64,000 nucleotides of DNA from Nostoc sp. HK-01. Its GTDB lineage: Bacteria; Cyanobacteriota; Cyanobacteriia; Cyanobacteriales; Nostocaceae. The translations under genes and the position numbers were made by a program. The stretch covers positions 1 to 64,000 of the forward strand of contig AP018318.1 in assembly GCA_003990705.1 (NCBI GenBank), given 5' to 3'. The notes beneath the pieces were generated by a model. That model had not been told where the DNA came from. It saw only the letters and a program-made list of their open reading frames with translations, and did no database searches. The first letter of the stretch is position 1; every line of letters starts with the position of its first letter. Positions 27,429 through 36,321 of this stretch are shown here, in pieces.

Positions 27429-28388
27429 CTAGCGAACTAAATTTAATAGTTCTTTAGGAGATGCCAGCAAATCAATTGCCACAAAGAAAATTTTACCTTT
27501 AGGATTAATTAAAAATCGCCAAGCCATATTCATTCCAACACCAGCACCAAACCAAGGAGTTTGGACTTTACCAGTAACTTTTATTTGGGTGTAACCTTCT
27601 TCTGCTGGTTCAGAAACACCTCGTTCTGGAAGCAATTTGAGGTTTTGGCATTCTTCATTAAAAAATCGTAGAATAGCGTCTCTACCCACGATTGGTCTTT
27701 GGAAAGGTGGTTGCAAAGCTGCATCAGGTGCGAACAAATCAATTAATGCCCCAAAATCATTGGCATTAAGGTTGTCCATATAACTCAGCACTGTTTCATT
27801 TGTAATGCCTTCAATGGTGACTTGAGTGCGTTGCGACACATCTTTAGGTGCAACAACAGGTTCAGAGACTCTGGTATATTCGCCCAACTTGTTGGGATCA
27901 AATCCCATATCAACTACAGAATTGCGTAAGACAGTAATTTGTTGTCCCTGATCCAGTTCTCTAACTGCTTGCAGTACTGCTGAAGCATTGGCAGAAAGCT
28001 GATAACCAGCAGGAATTGGAGCGACAATACCTTGATCCATCCATACTCCAAGTTGATACCAGAACCCTAGTTTGATATTTGCCGACCAAGTAGCATAGGT
28101 ACGACAAATAGGTGTATCAGCATTGTTGGCTAGATCGCACATCACCTGACTTTGCTCAGGAAAACTCATTTCCCGAATTTGATTGAGAGTTGCTTCGGCA
28201 AACTGCATACGAGCAGCGCCTGGAGCAGCAACAGTGATTGTTTTACCCATTTCTAAATAAGCAAACCAAGTCCATGCCAACTGATCTTCCGCACTGAGTT
28301 GCTTAAATCTAGCAATTGTGGCTGGTACTGCATCGGCAGATAGGGTTTCTGGGAAAATACCACGAGCCGAGTCAATTGTAATTGGCAT
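27429..28388 (-). CDS. ocp: Orange carotenoid protein
   Basis: Photoprotective carotenoid protein. Blue-green light converts it to a red form that binds phycobilisomes and quenches excess excitation. At 319 residues it has full OCP length. The N-terminal helical domain (1-160) keeps Y44, N104, W110 and R155 (salt bridge and phycobilisome contact). The C-terminal NTF2-like domain (about 195-315) keeps Y203 and W290, which correspond to the ketocarotenoid-binding Tyr201/Trp288 of the Synechocystis protein. E246 matches the interdomain salt-bridge Glu. All key residues support an active OCP1-type protein. frp follows downstream. Confidence 0.97.
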   Translation of the reverse strand: MPITIDSARGIFPETLSADAVPATIARFKQLSAEDQLAWTWFAYLEMGKTITVAAPGAARMQFAEATLNQIREMSFPEQSQVMCDLANNADTPICRTYATWSANIKLGFWYQLGVWMDQGIVAPIPAGYQLSANASAVLQAVRELDQGQQITVLRNSVVDMGFDPNKLGEYTRVSEPVVAPKDVSQRTQVTIEGITNETVLSYMDNLNANDFGALIDLFAPDAALQPPFQRPIVGRDAILRFFNEECQNLKLLPERGVSEPAEEGYTQIKVTGKVQTPWFGAGVGMNMAWRFLINPKGKIFFVAIDLLASPKELLNLVR

Positions 28389-28937
28389 ATTTACACACCT
28401 AACTTTAAATTGTATTTAGAATTAGCAAAAGGACGTGAGCGTGAGCGTTGAGACGTTCACGCTTCCGCGACCTGTTACAAAAGTATCACATAATTTAACA
28501 AAAGTTAATAATTTTTAACCGGATGGCAAAATATACCTCCTTAATGTTTTGGAGGTAGTCAAGTAGGACTTATGTAGTGACAACTAATACAAATAGGGTG
28601 TAAGGCTATTAATCAGCTACATCCCTACCCTCATACCAATTCTTTATGAAGCTCTACCAAATTAAGCTTCAAGGATAAAATCGTCAGAAGTGAGAGAGGC
28701 AATCATGTGAATACCATTTTTGCGGGATAATGAATGAAAAATTGCTGACAAATAATCAAGAATTATTTGTGAATAATTTAACAAATCTGCAAGCTTGACA
28801 AGTATTGACGTACGCAAGTTGGCGAATATCCTTAACTACTCAATTAATCATTGCAGATTGTCCTTGATGTGCCAGCCAAAATTAAAAAATTGCCAAAGCC
28901 TTAACTATCCCACACAACAGTTGCGCTGCTGACTTTC
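28389..28937. other. Divergent spacer ocp/DUF1537 with repeats
   Basis: 549 bp without a gene. It includes a short hyphenated palindrome near 28437-28468 (GTGAGCG...ACGTTCACGC). It also has an element starting AGGACTTATG at 28565 with an AGGGTGTAAGG / CATCCCTACCCT stem near 28592-28640, part of the dispersed GTGTAAGG family. The ocp promoter should lie within the last 200 bp before 28388. Confidence 0.45.
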
Positions 28938-30263
28938 ATGAGTAATAAACCAAAAATAATTGTTTTAGATGATGATCCTACTGGTTCGCAAACAGTCCAC
29001 AGTTGCTTGCTGCTAATGCGCTGGGATGTAGATACTTTACGCATTGGGTTGCGCGATGATTCACCGATTTTTTTTGTCCTGACTAATACCCGTGCGTTAC
29101 CTCCAGAGTCAGCCGCAGCTGTAACTAAAGAAGTTTGTCAAAATTTAAAACAAGCAATAGCGGCGGAAGGAATGAGCGATTTTTTGGTTGTGAGTCGTTC
29201 TGATTCTACATTACGTGGGCATTATCCCATTGAAACGGATGCGATCGCCACTGAACTCGGCTCTTTTGATGCTCATTTCCTCGTCCCCGCGTTTTTTGAA
29301 GGTGGACGCATCACCCGCGACAGCATCCATTACTTAATTATTGATGGTGTACCAACCCCAGTAGAGAAAACTGAGTTTGCCCGTGATTCCGTATTTGGAT
29401 ATCATCACAGTTACTTACCCAAATACGTCGAAGAAAAAACTCAAGGTCGCATTAGTGAGGAGTCTGTCACCAGATTTTTACTGTCTGATATTCGTGCTGG
29501 TAGCTTAGAAAGATTACTCAAACTCACAGGTAATCAATGTGCTGTGGTTGATGGCGAAACTCAAGCCGACCTCGATATTTTCGCCAAAGATTTATTAGCC
29601 GCAGCCAGCCAAGGTAAACGCTTTTTATTTCGTAGTGCCGCCAGCATCTTAACAGCTTTAGCAGCATTACCGCCCCAACCAATTCCTGCCGAAAACATGG
29701 CAAAATATGTGCGGCAAGGCAAACCTGGCGCAGTTATTGTCGGTTCCCATGTCAAAAAGACAACGCAGCAGTTAAACGCATTGTTGGAAACAGAAGGGAC
29801 AGCAGGAATTGAAGTTGATGTTCAGCGATTACTCAATCAGGAAGAAAATTCCGCTACTATACTGCTCACCGAAACATTAGCAAATATTCAGACTGTTTAT
29901 AACGCTGGTAAAACGCCAGTTATTTATACTAGCCGTCAAGAACTCACTTTTAATGATGTGAAAACACGGCTTGATTTTGGCATTCAAGTTTCCAGTTTAT
30001 TAATGGATATTGTGCAGGGTTTACCTGCTGATATTGGCTTTTTAATTAGCAAAGGTGGGATTACATCAAATGATGTCTTGAGTACAGGCTTGGCTTTAAC
30101 AACAGCGCGATTATTAGGACAAATTTTAGCTGGTTGTTCGATGGTAATTACACCTGCTAACCATCGCCAATTTCCCAATTTACCAGTGGTACTATTTCCC
30201 GGTAATGTTGGTGATGCTCATGCTTTAGCAACAGTTTACCAACGATTAACTAAACAATTATGA
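28938..30263 (+). CDS. Four-carbon acid sugar kinase family protein (DUF1537)
   Basis: A 441-residue member of the DUF1537/OtnK-like kinase family, which phosphorylates four-carbon acid sugars in the characterised cases. Signatures are the N-terminal DDDPTGSQTVHSC, the substrate-site RSDSTLRGHYP with VPAFFEGGRIT, and the C-terminal nucleotide-binding GGITSNDVL and PGNVGDAHAL. No aldolase, isomerase or dehydrogenase of a catabolic operon adjoins it, so its substrate here is open. The ATG start precedes the conserved DDDPTG motif by about 10 residues, as in the family. Confidence 0.88.
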   Translation: MSNKPKIIVLDDDPTGSQTVHSCLLLMRWDVDTLRIGLRDDSPIFFVLTNTRALPPESAAAVTKEVCQNLKQAIAAEGMSDFLVVSRSDSTLRGHYPIETDAIATELGSFDAHFLVPAFFEGGRITRDSIHYLIIDGVPTPVEKTEFARDSVFGYHHSYLPKYVEEKTQGRISEESVTRFLLSDIRAGSLERLLKLTGNQCAVVDGETQADLDIFAKDLLAAASQGKRFLFRSAASILTALAALPPQPIPAENMAKYVRQGKPGAVIVGSHVKKTTQQLNALLETEGTAGIEVDVQRLLNQEENSATILLTETLANIQTVYNAGKTPVIYTSRQELTFNDVKTRLDFGIQVSSLLMDIVQGLPADIGFLISKGGITSNDVLSTGLALTTARLLGQILAGCSMVITPANHRQFPNLPVVLFPGNVGDAHALATVYQRLTKQL

Positions 30264-30668
30264 AGTGTAAAGTCTGAAGTCTGAAAGTTTGGAGAGTTTT
30301 CCGCCTGCAAATATCATTTGTTATTGAATGTTGATAAAAACTATTGACCATTGACTGACCCTTGACTAATGACAATCCGCAAAAAAAAGTGCAATATGTA
30401 TGCCTAATAGCTGTCTAGGTCACTAGTTAAGAATAATAAATCAGGGTTGATACAAAATGTTTGTTCTGAAATACTTCAGAAACATGAGTTCAGTGAAATC
30501 CTCAAAAGTTCTGAGCCGCAGTTGTTGGTGCATCCCACGGGAGGTAACAGAAGCGTTTACAGCACTTAGTTCTCATAACTTTCTTGGGTGAAAATGTTGT
30601 TCCGTTGTGTAACTAATTTAAGATAAGTAATTACCCGGAGTTTCCATTGTGTTTATGGCTGGTGCTGC
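30264..30668. other. Spacer upstream of minC
   Basis: 405 bp. It begins with a run of TTGACCATTGACT-type short repeats (about 30345-30372). The rest shows no gene or clear RNA. The minCDE promoter is presumably in the last 200 bp. Confidence 0.4.
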
Positions 30669-31811
30669 ATGACTTCTGATTTTGCTATCCCTAATCCAGA
30701 GTCAAATTCTGCACTTCCTGATGCAGAGTCTATCTCTCATCTATCTGATGTAGATGTAAATTCCAATGTTTTTCATATTGAGTCGAATTCCACCGTTTCT
30801 GAGCCAGATCCTCATTCTGTCATTCCAGATACGGAGTTATCATCTGTTCTCCTTTATTTAAAATCAAATTCTCCGCCTTTAGTGTTAAATCCAGATTCTG
30901 TCCCACAAGAATTAGAGTCAACTGCTCCGCTTCAGGATGTAGAGTTAAATTCTGCTTCTAGAGAATTGGAGTTAAATTTGGCTAAGGACTTAGAACCCAA
31001 TCTTGAAGCCTCAAATACAGAAGCGAGTTCCACTCTTTGGGATGTGACAGAAGCCGAAGTAGATAATCGACTCAAAAATATCCAAGTTCAGTTCAAACAT
31101 GAAGCTGGAAAACTGTTAGTCATCTTACCGACAGAATCTCAATTGCCAGCATCAGAAATAGCTTGGGCTGATATTTGGCAACAGTTGAAGTTGCGATTAA
31201 ATGCAGGCGATCGCTTAAGGATACCAAATACACCTGTACATTTGATAGCCTATGACCGCTTGTTAGACAGCAGACAACTGCAAGATTTAGCCGATAGCTT
31301 TAGCGAAGTGCAACTCCAGCTAAAATGTGTTGCTACGAGTCGGCGACAAACTGCGATCGCCGCTGTCACATCAGGGTATTCTGTAGAACAACTCCAACCA
31401 CAAACCTCCCTCAGTTCCGAAGCTCAAATAACTACAACCAGCCAAGCAGACGCACTCTATCTCGAAATGACTGTCCGTTCAGGAGTCGAAATTCGTCATC
31501 CCGGAACAGTAATTTTGCTAGGAGATGTCAATCCAGGTGGTATCGTAGTGGCAGAAGGAGATATTTTAGTCTGGGGGCGTTTACGTGGAATTGCTCATGC
31601 TGGCGCTGGGGGGAACCGCGAGTGCTTAATTATGGCTTTGCAAATGGAACCTACTCAATTGCGAATCGCCGATGCTGTAGCCAGAGCGCCTGAAAAGCTA
31701 CCATCGCAATTTTCTCCCGAAGTGGCACATATCACGCCCCAAGGAATTCGCATCGCTAGGGCTACTGATTTTTCTAGAAATCAATTAGCTAGGATAAATC
31801 AAGTACCATAA
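30669..31811 (+). CDS. minC: Septum-site determining protein MinC with long N-terminal extension
   Basis: FtsZ-assembly inhibitor that positions division at mid-cell. Of 380 residues, the standard MinC core is at about 135-375. The N domain begins near VQFKHEAGKLLVILP. The C-terminal beta-helix domain follows, with VRSGVEIRHPGTVILLGDVN, then GGIVVAEGDILVWGRLRGIA and HAGAGGN. The first 125 residues are acidic, Ser/Asn/Pro/Glu-rich and loosely repetitive (recurring NS...P..E steps). They look disordered and are not part of the core domain. minD follows after 45 bp and minE after a further 31 bp, giving an operon. Confidence 0.92.
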   Translation: MTSDFAIPNPESNSALPDAESISHLSDVDVNSNVFHIESNSTVSEPDPHSVIPDTELSSVLLYLKSNSPPLVLNPDSVPQELESTAPLQDVELNSASRELELNLAKDLEPNLEASNTEASSTLWDVTEAEVDNRLKNIQVQFKHEAGKLLVILPTESQLPASEIAWADIWQQLKLRLNAGDRLRIPNTPVHLIAYDRLLDSRQLQDLADSFSEVQLQLKCVATSRRQTAIAAVTSGYSVEQLQPQTSLSSEAQITTTSQADALYLEMTVRSGVEIRHPGTVILLGDVNPGGIVVAEGDILVWGRLRGIAHAGAGGNRECLIMALQMEPTQLRIADAVARAPEKLPSQFSPEVAHITPQGIRIARATDFSRNQLARINQVP

Positions 31812-31856
31812 ATAACTATTATAATTCCTGAACCCTCATCGCTCGCAACTCTGAAC

Positions 31857-32663
31857 ATGACTCGCATTATTGTGATTACCTCCGGTAAAGGAGGGGTGGG
31901 TAAAACTACAGTGTCAGCAAACCTAGGTATGGCCCTCGCTAAATTGGGTCGTCAAATTGCCTTGGTTGATGCAGATTTTGGTTTAAGAAATTTGGACTTG
32001 CTGTTAGGACTCGAAAACCGTATTGTCTATACAGCCGTAGAAGTTCTCTCCAGAGAGTGTCGGTTAGAACAAGCCTTAGTCAAAGACAAACGCCAAACTA
32101 ACCTCGTACTTCTACCAGCAGCCCAAAATCGTTCCAAAGATGCAGTCACCCCCGAACAAATGAAATTATTGGTGAATGCACTGGCGCAAAAATATCAGTA
32201 CGTCATTATTGATAGTCCAGCGGGGATTGAAAACGGATTTAAAAATGCGATCGCCCCAGCCAAAGAAGCCTTAATTGTCACTACTCCAGAAATATCCGCT
32301 GTTCGAGATGCTGACCGGGTAGTTGGGTTATTAGAAGCACAAGGTGTTAAGCGTGTACACTTAATAATAAACCGCATCAGACCAGCAATGGTACGGGCAA
32401 ATGATATGATGTCTGTTCAAGATGTTCAGGAACTGCTTGCAATCCCATTGATTGGCGTGATCCCTGACGATGAGCGTGTAATTGTCTCGACCAATCGCGG
32501 CGAACCCTTGGTATTAGGGGATACTCCCTCTTTAGCTGCTATAGCTGTGGAAAATATTGCTCGGAGATTAGAAGGAGAAACAGTCGAATTCTTGGATCTC
32601 GACGCGCCCCCAGATAACATCTTCGCCCGTTTGCGGAAGTTGTTGTGGACAAAGATTGTTTAA
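31857..32663 (+). CDS. minD: Septum-site determining ATPase MinD
   Basis: Membrane-cycling ATPase that recruits MinC and is released by MinE. The deviant Walker A GKGGVGKTT is at about 10-18, with switch motifs VDADFGLRNLD and IIDSPAGIE. The C-terminus RLRKLLWTKIV is an amphipathic membrane-targeting helix. The 268-residue length is standard. It is the central gene of minCDE. Confidence 0.97.
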   Translation: MTRIIVITSGKGGVGKTTVSANLGMALAKLGRQIALVDADFGLRNLDLLLGLENRIVYTAVEVLSRECRLEQALVKDKRQTNLVLLPAAQNRSKDAVTPEQMKLLVNALAQKYQYVIIDSPAGIENGFKNAIAPAKEALIVTTPEISAVRDADRVVGLLEAQGVKRVHLIINRIRPAMVRANDMMSVQDVQELLAIPLIGVIPDDERVIVSTNRGEPLVLGDTPSLAAIAVENIARRLEGETVEFLDLDAPPDNIFARLRKLLWTKIV

Positions 32664-32694
32664 TGTTTCAGTCTCCTGAGATCTATTAACAACA

Positions 32695-32994
32695 ATGATC
32701 ATTGAACTTATCGAACGACTTTTTTCTCGACCTCCTGAAAACAGTCGCAATCAAGTTAAACGCCGCCTACAAGTAGTCATAGCTCACGATCGCGCTGACT
32801 TAGATGCTCAGACGTTAGAAAAAATGCGTCAAGAAATTCTAGATATCGTCTGTCGCTACGTGGAAATCGAAACTGATGGCTTGGAGTTCACATTAGAAAG
32901 CAACCAAAGAACAACAGCTTTGATTGCTAATTTACCCATCCGGCGGGTGAAAGATTCTATGTCTCTTTTGGAAAGTAGCGATAAATCGCAGTAG
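32695..32994 (+). CDS. minE: Cell division topological specificity factor MinE
   Basis: A 99-residue protein that stimulates MinD ATPase and confines MinCD to non-division sites. The N-terminal [20 protein letters not shown] region holds the membrane and MinD-binding segment. [15 protein letters not shown] and the [15 protein letters not shown] strand match MinE. It is the last gene of the operon, 31 bp after minD. No clear terminator follows, only a weak TGAGAT/ATCTCA hairpin near 33030. Confidence 0.95.
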   Translation: MIIELIERLFSRPPENSRNQVKRRLQVVIAHDRADLDAQTLEKMRQEILDIVCRYVEIETDGLEFTLESNQRTTALIANLPIRRVKDSMSLLESSDKSQ

Positions 32995-33241
32995 TTGACA
33001 AAACTATATTTTTTCACGAGTTAGTACTGAGATTTATCTCAATTACTGTAAATTTTTGGTGAGTAAAATCTATTTAAAAAATGAATTTATTTGCTATGAG
33101 TTGAAGAAGAAGTCAGAATTCAGCAGCCAGAATCAAGAGTGTTGAGAATTCAGATGATGCACTGAAGAAAGACTAGTGACAGATGTGCGTCCATGCTATC
33201 TATTTTGGGCAAACTAAACTAGCCAAATACTTAGATAAGTC

Positions 33242-33886
33242 ATGATATCACTGCCATTTGCCAACAAATTATCTTTGAGTTTGCTAGTTTTTACTGCTTT
33301 ACTCACTACTTGTCAAGTGTCTCAAGCATCAACTCTATCAAATTCTCAAACACCTGCGGCGAAAGAAAGCAAAATTATCGGGGGTGCAATTGATTGCGAC
33401 AATGATGGGCGACAAAATGACTCACGCATTGATGACGATGGTAATGGTATTCCTGATAGATGTGTAATTGATACTTCTGCAAACGCACAACAGAAAATTA
33501 AGACAGAAAGTACTAAAGAAATTTTTGATACGCTAATGCAGGCTTTAACTGAAATGACTGAAGGTTGTGATGAAGCAACAAAAGTTAGAGCAGGCGTTAG
33601 TTATAGAATTTGTACTATCAATAATCAACCTGTCGCCGCTTCTGAAGCACTTTTAGAAGTAGGAGACGGGGTAGGTTTCTGGTTTAAAAATAACAAAGTC
33701 GTAGCTATCAGATATTTCCACTCAGGAGAAACTTTGTTCTTCGATGATGAAACATTAATTGCTAAATTTTCTGACAACGAGAAACTACAAAGCAACTTCA
33801 CCAATGAAGAACGTCGGGAAGCTGAGAATTTAGCAAAAGAAGGCTACCAAACAATTTTTCAAGTTTTTGCAGAGTCAGCTAAATAA
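33242..33886 (+). CDS. Secreted protein with Asp-rich calcium-binding-like segment
   Basis: A 214-residue protein with an N-terminal signal peptide (LSLSLLVFTALLTTCQVSQA, cleavage probably after QASA-like residues near 30). A downstream segment DCDNDGRQNDSRIDDDGNGI is rich in Asp/Asn/Gly with thrombospondin type 3/dockerin-like spacing, suggesting calcium binding. Four cysteines remain in the mature part (about 50, 74, 113 and 122). I recognise no family for the C-terminal 130 residues. The cysteine in LLTTCQ could also make a lipobox, but the preceding residues fit poorly. Confidence 0.65.
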   Translation: MISLPFANKLSLSLLVFTALLTTCQVSQASTLSNSQTPAAKESKIIGGAIDCDNDGRQNDSRIDDDGNGIPDRCVIDTSANAQQKIKTESTKEIFDTLMQALTEMTEGCDEATKVRAGVSYRICTINNQPVAASEALLEVGDGVGFWFKNNKVVAIRYFHSGETLFFDDETLIAKFSDNEKLQSNFTNEERREAENLAKEGYQTIFQVFAESAK

Positions 33887-34052
33887 TTTCTCAGAGAAAT
33901 TAGTCTGTTGAATTTTCACAGTAGGCGTTGCTGATTTTAGAGACGAAAAAACCTCTGAAAGTTAAACTTTCGGATGTTGTTTATCACACTTTCAGCAACG
34001 CTGACTATTTGGCCTATAACTTAGACGCGATCGCTCGCGCCTCTATTCAGCC

Positions 34053-34409
<357 letters not shown>

Positions 34410-34486
34410 TTAATAGGTTTGTTTATCTATCTAACCAGATCAACCGTGTGACATTATTACCAATAACGCGATTACAAAAACATAAT

Positions 34487-34500
34487 GTAATAATTGCAAC
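34487..34500 (-). promoter_or_regulatory. Candidate NtcA site upstream of glnB
   Basis: On the minus strand, GTTGCAATTATTAC fits GTN10AC and is one base from GTAN8TAC, about 96 nt upstream of the glnB start. TAATGT follows about 30 nt later as a possible -10. That spacing is longer than the usual 22 nt, so the call is tentative. Confidence 0.4.
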
Positions 34501-34646
34501 TTTTTTTAAAGTGTTTAGTTTTTGTCTATGCAGTTTTGGCATCACAGATTGATGACTCAAAGAGGTAAGAGAGAAACATACTTTATTTAACTTAAAAATA
34601 GAAAGCTTCTATATTTAAGTATATTTGTTAACAATTTACAGCAAAA

Positions 34647-35252
34647 TTAGTTACTCTGATGTGCAAACAGGGGACGCACAATTAAATACCCAGCACCAAA
34701 AGCAGTCAACATAACTAATAAAATCGTAATCACTAACCCCCAACCATTGATTTCCTTCTTTTTTGCTTCCATAGAAGGATAATAATTAACAGCCTGCTCT
34801 TCTATAAAGATTGTTTCTGGGATGTGAGAACTTATTTCTACTACAGGTACAGAAAAATCTGGGCGGCGCTTAGTTTTAGATGTTTCCGGTGGACGCGTCC
34901 GCGCTGAGGGCGAACGAGGACGTGCTTCTTTTTTGGGCTGTTTGGCAATATTTTTCACTTCGCCACTAGCACGGGGATGAGAGTTACTATCCTTGCTTTC
35001 GGGACTACGGAAATCAACTAGCTTTTGCAAGTTGGCGACAGACTGTAAAACTTTGGTAATTTCTTGTCGCAAAAATTGATTTTCTTGCGTTAATTGCTGA
35101 TTTTTTGCGGTGAGTGCATCTACTTTTGCCTGAGTCGCTTCTAACTCTGCTGCCAATTCCCGATATACGTACAGTGGCACAGAGGAAGGATGATTTTGAG
35201 AAGCGGGCCTTGTTGCAGAGTGGCTATGAACAGCTGCTGTGGTTGTTCGCAT
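34647..35252 (-). CDS. Coiled-coil, tail-anchored hypothetical protein
   Basis: A 201-residue protein with three parts: an N-terminal coiled coil (about 30-78, LEATQAKVDALTAKNQQLTQ), a basic Ser/Pro/Lys-rich disordered middle (80-130), and a single C-terminal membrane segment (about 172-193, GLVITILLVMLTAFGAGYLI). A short tail follows it. No signal peptide is present. The topology suggests a cytoplasmic coiled coil tethered by its C-terminus. I recognise no family. It sits between thiD and glnB on the same strand, with gaps of 190 and 255 bp. Confidence 0.65.
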   Translation of the reverse strand: MRTTTAAVHSHSATRPASQNHPSSVPLYVYRELAAELEATQAKVDALTAKNQQLTQENQFLRQEITKVLQSVANLQKLVDFRSPESKDSNSHPRASGEVKNIAKQPKKEARPRSPSARTRPPETSKTKRRPDFSVPVVEISSHIPETIFIEEQAVNYYPSMEAKKKEINGWGLVITILLVMLTAFGAGYLIVRPLFAHQSN

Positions 35253-35442
35253 CGGTGAATTGGTATCAAAAGTTAAGGTAATGGAATTTTACAGACAGGC
35301 TATGAAAAATTGCTATATCTGAAACTATGCCCAAGAATAATAGATAAATGCCGAGATAGCAAAGATTTTTTTTGGTCGAGTTAATACCTAAAAATTGCTA
35401 AAATCAGCAACTAATAACTTACAATATTCCACTAGGCACAGG

Positions 35443-36264
35443 TCAATTTCGTAACAAAGGAAAAAAGTGTCCTACAGGGCCTTGACCTTTGCCAATACTG
35501 AGTGAGTAAGCCAGAGCAGTTGTAACATACTCTTTTGCTTGTTTGACAGATGTTAATAAATCCTTGCCGATCGCCAGATTAGCGGCGATCGCAGCTGATA
35601 ATGTACAACCAGTACCGTGGGTATTTTGCGTGTCTACTTGCTGTGTTGTCAAGATTTCCAAACGGTTGCCATCAAACCAAATATCAACACCACGGGCATT
35701 TCCCTGCATCCCGCCACCTTTGACTAAAACAGTCTTTGCCTTTAAATTGCGGTGAATCATTTGGGCAGCAGCCCTCATATCATCCAGAGAATTAATCGGG
35801 AAACCACTTAAAATCTGTGCTTCATAGCGGTTAGGAGTGATAATAGCCGCCTGGGGAATTAACTGCTGGCGTAGCGTCTTAATCGCATCATCATCAATTA
35901 ACTGCGCCCCTGTGCGGGATACCATCACCGGGTCAACCACTAAATTATTTATTTCTAAAGTCTCCACTTGCTGGGCTACCGCAGCAATAATTTCTGGATT
36001 CAGCAACATTCCCGTTTTTGCTGCTTGTACGCCAATATCCTCCACAACCGCTTGCATTTGGGCTACAACTGCCTCTGATGGCATTGCATCAACTCGCACC
36101 ACTCCCAAGGTATTTTGTGCCGTCACGCAGGTTACAGCGCTAGTACCGTGGACGCAGTGAAAAGCAAAGGTACGTAAATCAGCTTGTATTCCCGCACCAC
36201 CACCACTATCAGAACCAGCAATAGTTAAAGCTACAGGGATTTTTGATCTTGTTTCATCGTTCAT
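35443..36264 (-). CDS. thiD: Hydroxymethylpyrimidine/phosphomethylpyrimidine kinase
   Basis: Phosphorylates HMP and HMP-P to HMP-PP for thiamine synthesis. The 273 residues show the ribokinase-fold ThiD motifs: TIAGSDSGGGAGIQADLRTF near the N-terminus, TAQNTLGV, the DPVMVSRTGAQL stretch, TPNRYEA, VLVKGGG, and the C-terminal anion hole NTHGTGCTLSAAIAANLA. The last also holds the catalytic Cys/Asp region typical of the family. It lies 58 bp downstream of a lipoprotein gene on the same strand, so the two may be co-transcribed. No TPP riboswitch is evident in that gap. Confidence 0.95.
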   Translation of the reverse strand: MNDETRSKIPVALTIAGSDSGGGAGIQADLRTFAFHCVHGTSAVTCVTAQNTLGVVRVDAMPSEAVVAQMQAVVEDIGVQAAKTGMLLNPEIIAAVAQQVETLEINNLVVDPVMVSRTGAQLIDDDAIKTLRQQLIPQAAIITPNRYEAQILSGFPINSLDDMRAAAQMIHRNLKAKTVLVKGGGMQGNARGVDIWFDGNRLEILTTQQVDTQNTHGTGCTLSAAIAANLAIGKDLLTSVKQAKEYVTTALAYSLSIGKGQGPVGHFFPLLRN

Positions 36265-36321
36265 AAGGAAGTGGGGGAAGAAAAAAGTCTGAAGTCGGAA
36301 ATTTTATTTTCTGCCTTTTGA

